This document shows, piece by piece, positions 6,280 to 8,908 of a stretch of 8,908 bases of DNA. How positions within the stretch are numbered: the stretch's first letter is position 1; each line of letters begins with the position of its first letter. A program made the position numbers and the translations under genes. The DNA is from an uncultured Ideonella sp. (lineage in GTDB: Bacteria; Pseudomonadota; Gammaproteobacteria; Burkholderiales; Burkholderiaceae), in NCBI GenBank assembly GCA_946479475.1, contig CAMLGG010000217.1, positions 1 to 8,908 on the forward strand, read 5' to 3'. A model generated the notes under the pieces. It made no database searches and was not told where the DNA came from. It saw only the letters and a list, made by a program, of their open reading frames with translations.

Positions 6280-7884
6280 GTGTCGATCCGGTCCTGCCTG
6301 CTGCTGCTGGTCGCGATCTGCCTGGTGCCGCCCACGCTGGGCGCCGGGCTGCTCATCGCCAAGTCCTACCTCGACAGCCGCGCGGCCCTGATCGAGCGGG
6401 CCGAGGTCTCGACCCGCGCCGTCATGGCCGAAGTCGACGACCGCACCCGCAGCGCCATGACCGCGCTGCAGGTGCTGGCGACCTCGCCTTCGCTGGCGGA
6501 GGGTGACCTGCGGGCTTTCCGCGAACAGGCGTTGCAGGTGCTGCCCGGGCAGGCCGGCAACAACTTCGTCCTCAGCGGCCTGGACGGGCAGCAGCTGCTC
6601 AACACGCTGGTCGAAGCCGGGCAGCCCTTGCCGCCGCACGGCAACCGGGCGCTGCAGATGGCGGTCATCGCGTCGGGCCGGCCGGCGGTGTCCGACCTCT
6701 TCGTGGGTGGAGTCACGCGGCGCCCGCTGGTGGCGGTGGAGGTGCCGGTGCTGGTCGCCGGGCAGGTCACCGCCACGCTGGCGATGGGCTTCTTCCCGGA
6801 CCGCTTCGCGCAGGTGCTGTCCAACCTGGCGCCCGATCCCGACTGGATCATCGCCGTGTTCGACCGCACGGGCACGACCGTCGCGCGCTCGCACCTGGCC
6901 GAGCGCTTCATCGGCCACAAGGGCGGCCCGGCCCTGCTGGATGCCATGGGGCGTGCGGACCACGGCGTCGTGGAGCTGGACACGCTGGAGGGCACCTCGG
7001 TGATCGCGGTCTTCCGTCGCTCTGCCGTGACGGGCTGGACGGTGGCCGTCGGCGTGCCCCGCGAGGAGCTCCTCGTCCAGGCCCAGCGGTGGTTCGCCAT
7101 CCTGGCGTTCGCCTCCGCGCTGCTGCTCATGGTGGCCATCGGGATGGCGACGCGCGTCAGCCGGCGCATCGCCGGGGCGATCGAGTCGCTGGTGGAGCCT
7201 GCGCAGGCGCTGGGCCGGGGCGACGAGGTGCACGTGCCCCGGCTGGCCCTGGAAGAGGCCGACGCCCTCGGCCGCGCGATGGTGAGCGCCTCGGTGCTGC
7301 TGCGCGAGCGAGCGCACCAGCTCGACGAGGCCGAGCAGGAGAACCTGGCGGCACGGGTGCAGGCACGCCGCCTCGAGCACGAGGCATCGCACGATCCGCT
7401 GACCCAGCTGCCGAACCGCGCCCGCTTCCTGCAGCTGGTGGACCAGCACGTGGACCGGTATCGGCGCGAGCTCGTCCCCTTCGCCGTCTGCTTCGTCGAC
7501 CTGGACGACTTCAAGCCCGTCAACGACCGCTTCGGCCACCAGGTGGGCGACAAGCTCCTGCACGGCTTCGCCGCGCGGCTGCAGGGCGGCATCCGGGCGA
7601 GCGACCACGTCGGCCGCCTGGGCGGTGACGAGTTCGCGGTGCTGCTGGACGACGTGTCGCCCGAGCAGGCCCGCTCCATCGCCGGCATCCTGACCCAGCG
7701 GCTGTCCAGCCCCTACACGGTCGACAAGCGGGAACTGCGGGTCACGGCCTGCATAGGCATCGCCTGCTGCCCGCGCGACGGCACGCAGGCCGAAGCGCTG
7801 CTGCAGGCCGCCGATGCCGCGATGTACCGCGCCAAGGCGTCCGGCAAGGGCCGTTTCGAGATGTCCGGCTTCGGGTCGCTTTGA
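6280..7884 (+). CDS. Membrane diguanylate cyclase, Cache-like sensor + HAMP + GGDEF
   Basis: It makes c-di-GMP from two GTP. Layout from GTG 6280 (534 residues): transmembrane helix about 5-27, a periplasmic region of about 240 residues resembling a double Cache ligand-sensing domain, transmembrane helix about 271-292, HAMP linker to about 345, a short coiled coil, then GGDEF from about 365. The active-site motif GGDEF (448-452) is intact, as are DPLTQLPNR at its start and FVDLDDFKPVND. The inhibitory I-site RxxD is present as RASD (439-442), five residues before GGDEF, so product inhibition is expected. There is no EAL domain. GAGGGG 9 bases upstream supports the GTG at 6280; a TTG at 6202 is an alternative. 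It is divergent from fadD with a paired Crp/Fnr-like promoter. The periplasmic ligand cannot be predicted. Confidence 0.92.
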   Translation: MSIRSCLLLLVAICLVPPTLGAGLLIAKSYLDSRAALIERAEVSTRAVMAEVDDRTRSAMTALQVLATSPSLAEGDLRAFREQALQVLPGQAGNNFVLSGLDGQQLLNTLVEAGQPLPPHGNRALQMAVIASGRPAVSDLFVGGVTRRPLVAVEVPVLVAGQVTATLAMGFFPDRFAQVLSNLAPDPDWIIAVFDRTGTTVARSHLAERFIGHKGGPALLDAMGRADHGVVELDTLEGTSVIAVFRRSAVTGWTVAVGVPREELLVQAQRWFAILAFASALLLMVAIGMATRVSRRIAGAIESLVEPAQALGRGDEVHVPRLALEEADALGRAMVSASVLLRERAHQLDEAEQENLAARVQARRLEHEASHDPLTQLPNRARFLQLVDQHVDRYRRELVPFAVCFVDLDDFKPVNDRFGHQVGDKLLHGFAARLQGGIRASDHVGRLGGDEFAVLLDDVSPEQARSIAGILTQRLSSPYTVDKRELRVTACIGIACCPRDGTQAEALLQAADAAMYRAKASGKGRFEMSGFGSL

Positions 7885-7936
7885 CAGGTGTTCGCCGTCT
7901 TGATGAGCTCCTGGCGCCTCACGTAGCCCAGGTCGA

Positions 7937-7964
7937 TTGCGGGGCTGCGCAAAGGTGCTTAAAT
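7937..7964 (+). promoter_or_regulatory. Probable promoter and operator of the toxin-antitoxin operon
   Basis: A sigma-70-like pair, TTGCGG (7937-7942) and TTAAAT (7959-7964), is spaced by 16 bases. The inverted repeat TTGCG-N6-CGCAA (7937-7952) covers the -35 region, and a direct repeat of GTGCA follows near the expected transcript start (about 7971). Antitoxins of this class often repress their own operon, so either repeat could be the operator. Confidence 0.45.
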
Positions 7965-8006
7965 TGTGCATCGCTGGTGCAGACTGCCTGCTTCAAGGAG
8001 CCCGAA

Positions 8007-8408
8007 ATGGCCGCTTTGATGGACGCCCCGCACTGTGGACAGACCTATGCGCAGTTCGTCGCGTTTCTCCGCGAACCAGGAGAAGTCGCGCCCGTCCTCT
8101 CGCCCAAGAGGTACGTCGCCGCGTTGAAGATCGACCTGCAGGATCTGGCCGATCAGGCGCGCGTGCATCGCAACACCAGCGGTCGCGCGCCTAACTCCAA
8201 GGCGGTGCAGGACTTCTTGCGCCAGGCGCTGAGGGTCATCAAGGCCGCCGTCGACCTCAATGGCGATGTGATGGAGGCCCTGTTCTGGTTTCGCAACGAG
8301 CCCTTGGCGCCGTTCGACTACAAGACGGCGGAGACGCTGGTGGGCGAAGGACGCACGGACGACGTGGTCCGCTACGTGAGCTCGCTCGAGGCCGGGGCCG
8401 CGGGATGA
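8007..8408 (+). CDS. Antitoxin, Xre/MbcA/ParS-type (133 residues)
   Basis: This is the first gene of a type II toxin-antitoxin pair of the Xre-RES (ParST, MbcTA) family. The N-terminal two thirds hold a diverged helix-turn-helix region (about residues 30-80, from LSPKRYVAALKIDLQDLADQ). The C-terminal part, about 83-128 (LNGDVMEALFWFRNEPLAPF, then a VRYVSSLEAG end), is the toxin-binding domain formerly called DUF2384, which blocks the toxin's NAD-binding pocket. ATG at 8007 has a strong AAGGAG 6 bases upstream; an in-frame ATG at 8019 is less well placed. Its TGA overlaps the toxin's ATG (ATGA at 8405-8408), the usual coupling in these operons. The protein probably represses its own promoter with the toxin as co-repressor (family knowledge). 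Confidence 0.85.
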   Translation: MAALMDAPHCGQTYAQFVAFLREPGEVAPVLSPKRYVAALKIDLQDLADQARVHRNTSGRAPNSKAVQDFLRQALRVIKAAVDLNGDVMEALFWFRNEPLAPFDYKTAETLVGEGRTDDVVRYVSSLEAGAAG

Positions 8409-8908
8409 TCCTCACTGCCCTTGGGCCAGTCACCGCCTACCGGCTGCATACGCCCAAGTGGGCGACGATGCCCACGAGCGGCGCGCGGGCGGCTGCCGCA
8501 GGCGGCCGCGCCAATCGCATCGGCGTGCCGGCGCTGTACTTGGCGCTCGAAGCGGAGACCGCCATTGAGGAGTACAGGCAACTGTCTCCGCTGATGCCGC
8601 CGGCCCACGCTCGTGAACTACACCGTCAAGGTCGATCCGGTGGTCGACTTCCGGGGCGGCTTCGATCCCGCGAGCTGGGACCCGCTGTGGGCGGACTTCA
8701 TGTGCGACTGGCGCAAGCTCTGGTTGAACAGCCACATCGAGCCGCCGAGCTGGGTACTGGGCGACGAGGTGGCCGCCGCCGGCCACAAGGGCATCCTGTT
8801 TCAGTCCACGCGACGGCCCGGGGGGACGAATCTGGTGCTCTACAACGACAACCTGGGCGTGGGCGAAGTCGTGCCCTACGATCCGAACGGGGCGCTCCCC
8901 AAAAGCCA
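8405..8908 (+). pseudogene. RES-domain toxin, frameshifted, and cut by window end
   Basis: RES toxins consume NAD+ (phosphorolysis or hydrolysis) or ADP-ribosylate Prs; the family is named after catalytic Arg, Glu and Ser. From the ATG at 8405, 67 residues read well as a RES domain: YRLHTP (12-17), GGRANRIGVPALYLALEAE (33-51), then the Glu pair 55-56 and LSPLMPPA (60-67). After this the frame becomes Arg/Gly-rich nonsense. Dropping one C of the CCC at 8604-8606 restores typical sequence: TLVNYTVKVDPVVDFRGGFD, then PPSWVLGDEVAAAGHKGILF, QSTRRPGGTNLVLY with the Ser codon at 8805, and YDPNGALPKS at the window end. The family normally ends a few residues later. All three catalytic residues survive across both frames. 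It is either a recent inactivating mutation or a sequencing error. The overlapping intact antitoxin confirms identity. Confidence 0.8.

Noticed and set aside
7937..7952. TTGCG-N6-CGCAA upstream of the antitoxin as a sixth member of the regulon
   Set aside because: The spacer is 6 rather than 4 bases, and the -10 hexamer TTAAAT is only about 17 bp from the dyad centre, so it does not fit the class II geometry.
3985..7971. Very long open frame (1328 codons) on the minus strand
   Set aside because: It overlaps the patatin, fadD and cyclase genes in the wrong frame or on the wrong strand, has low-complexity Arg/Ala/Gly/His-rich composition, and arises from the scarcity of stops in GC-rich DNA.
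1..8908. tRNA, rRNA, CRISPR array, insertion sequence or attachment site
   Set aside because: I saw no cloverleaf-like sequence, regularly spaced repeats, transposase motifs or terminal repeats in the window.
3293..8908. A complete CBASS defence system formed by the patatin and the nearby cyclase
   Set aside because: The cyclase is a membrane GGDEF enzyme, not a CD-NTase, and lies on the opposite strand; no Cap2/Cap3 or other CBASS genes are present.

Overview
The window is very GC-rich (roughly 70% by eye) with strongly GC-biased third codon positions. Its gene families and codon style suggest a betaproteobacterium of the order Burkholderiales; that placement is inference. It reads as a chromosomal stress and lipid-handling neighbourhood with a toxin-antitoxin module at the right end. 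No RNA gene, insertion sequence or CRISPR array is visible.

Layout, left to right. Positions 1-439 hold at most one small leftward reading frame (42 residues, Trp-rich) and the promoter of the first clear gene. Then come a two-CBS-domain protein (440-967, +) and, convergent with it, a universal stress protein (1001-1447, -). Divergent from the stress protein is a solitary GroEL paralogue (1654-3288, +). Convergent with GroEL, with 4 bases between the stop codons, is a leftward two-gene operon: a FadD-type acyl-CoA ligase (4254-5960) followed 7 bases later by a patatin-like phospholipase (3293-4246). Divergent from fadD is a membrane diguanylate cyclase (6280-7884, +). Last is a Xre/MbcA/ParS-type antitoxin (8007-8408, +) overlapping a RES-domain toxin (8405 to the window edge, +) whose frame is broken by one base.

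The main observation is regulatory. Five transcription units (CBS, usp, groEL, fadD-patatin, diguanylate cyclase) each carry a 14-bp dyad of the form TTG-N8-CAA in the Crp/Fnr layout. In each, the dyad centre lies 31 or 32 bp upstream of the centre of a -10-like hexamer, the geometry of a class II Crp/Fnr-activated promoter. The CBS-gene site (TTGACGGCCATCAA) is one base from the FNR/Anr consensus. The other four use mainly a TTGCG half-site. Reading the whole window by eye I found no other TTG-N8-CAA, so every instance sits in a promoter. This suggests one regulon.

If the regulator is an oxygen- or redox-responsive Fnr-type protein, the genes would form a low-oxygen persistence set: adenylate or ATP sensing (CBS, Usp), protein folding (GroEL), membrane lipid turnover (phospholipase releasing fatty acids, FadD re-activating them to acyl-CoA) and c-di-GMP signalling. 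This resembles in gene content the low-oxygen-activated locus described in Burkholderia cenocepacia, which is rich in universal stress proteins. The toxin-antitoxin pair has its own promoter and looks independent.
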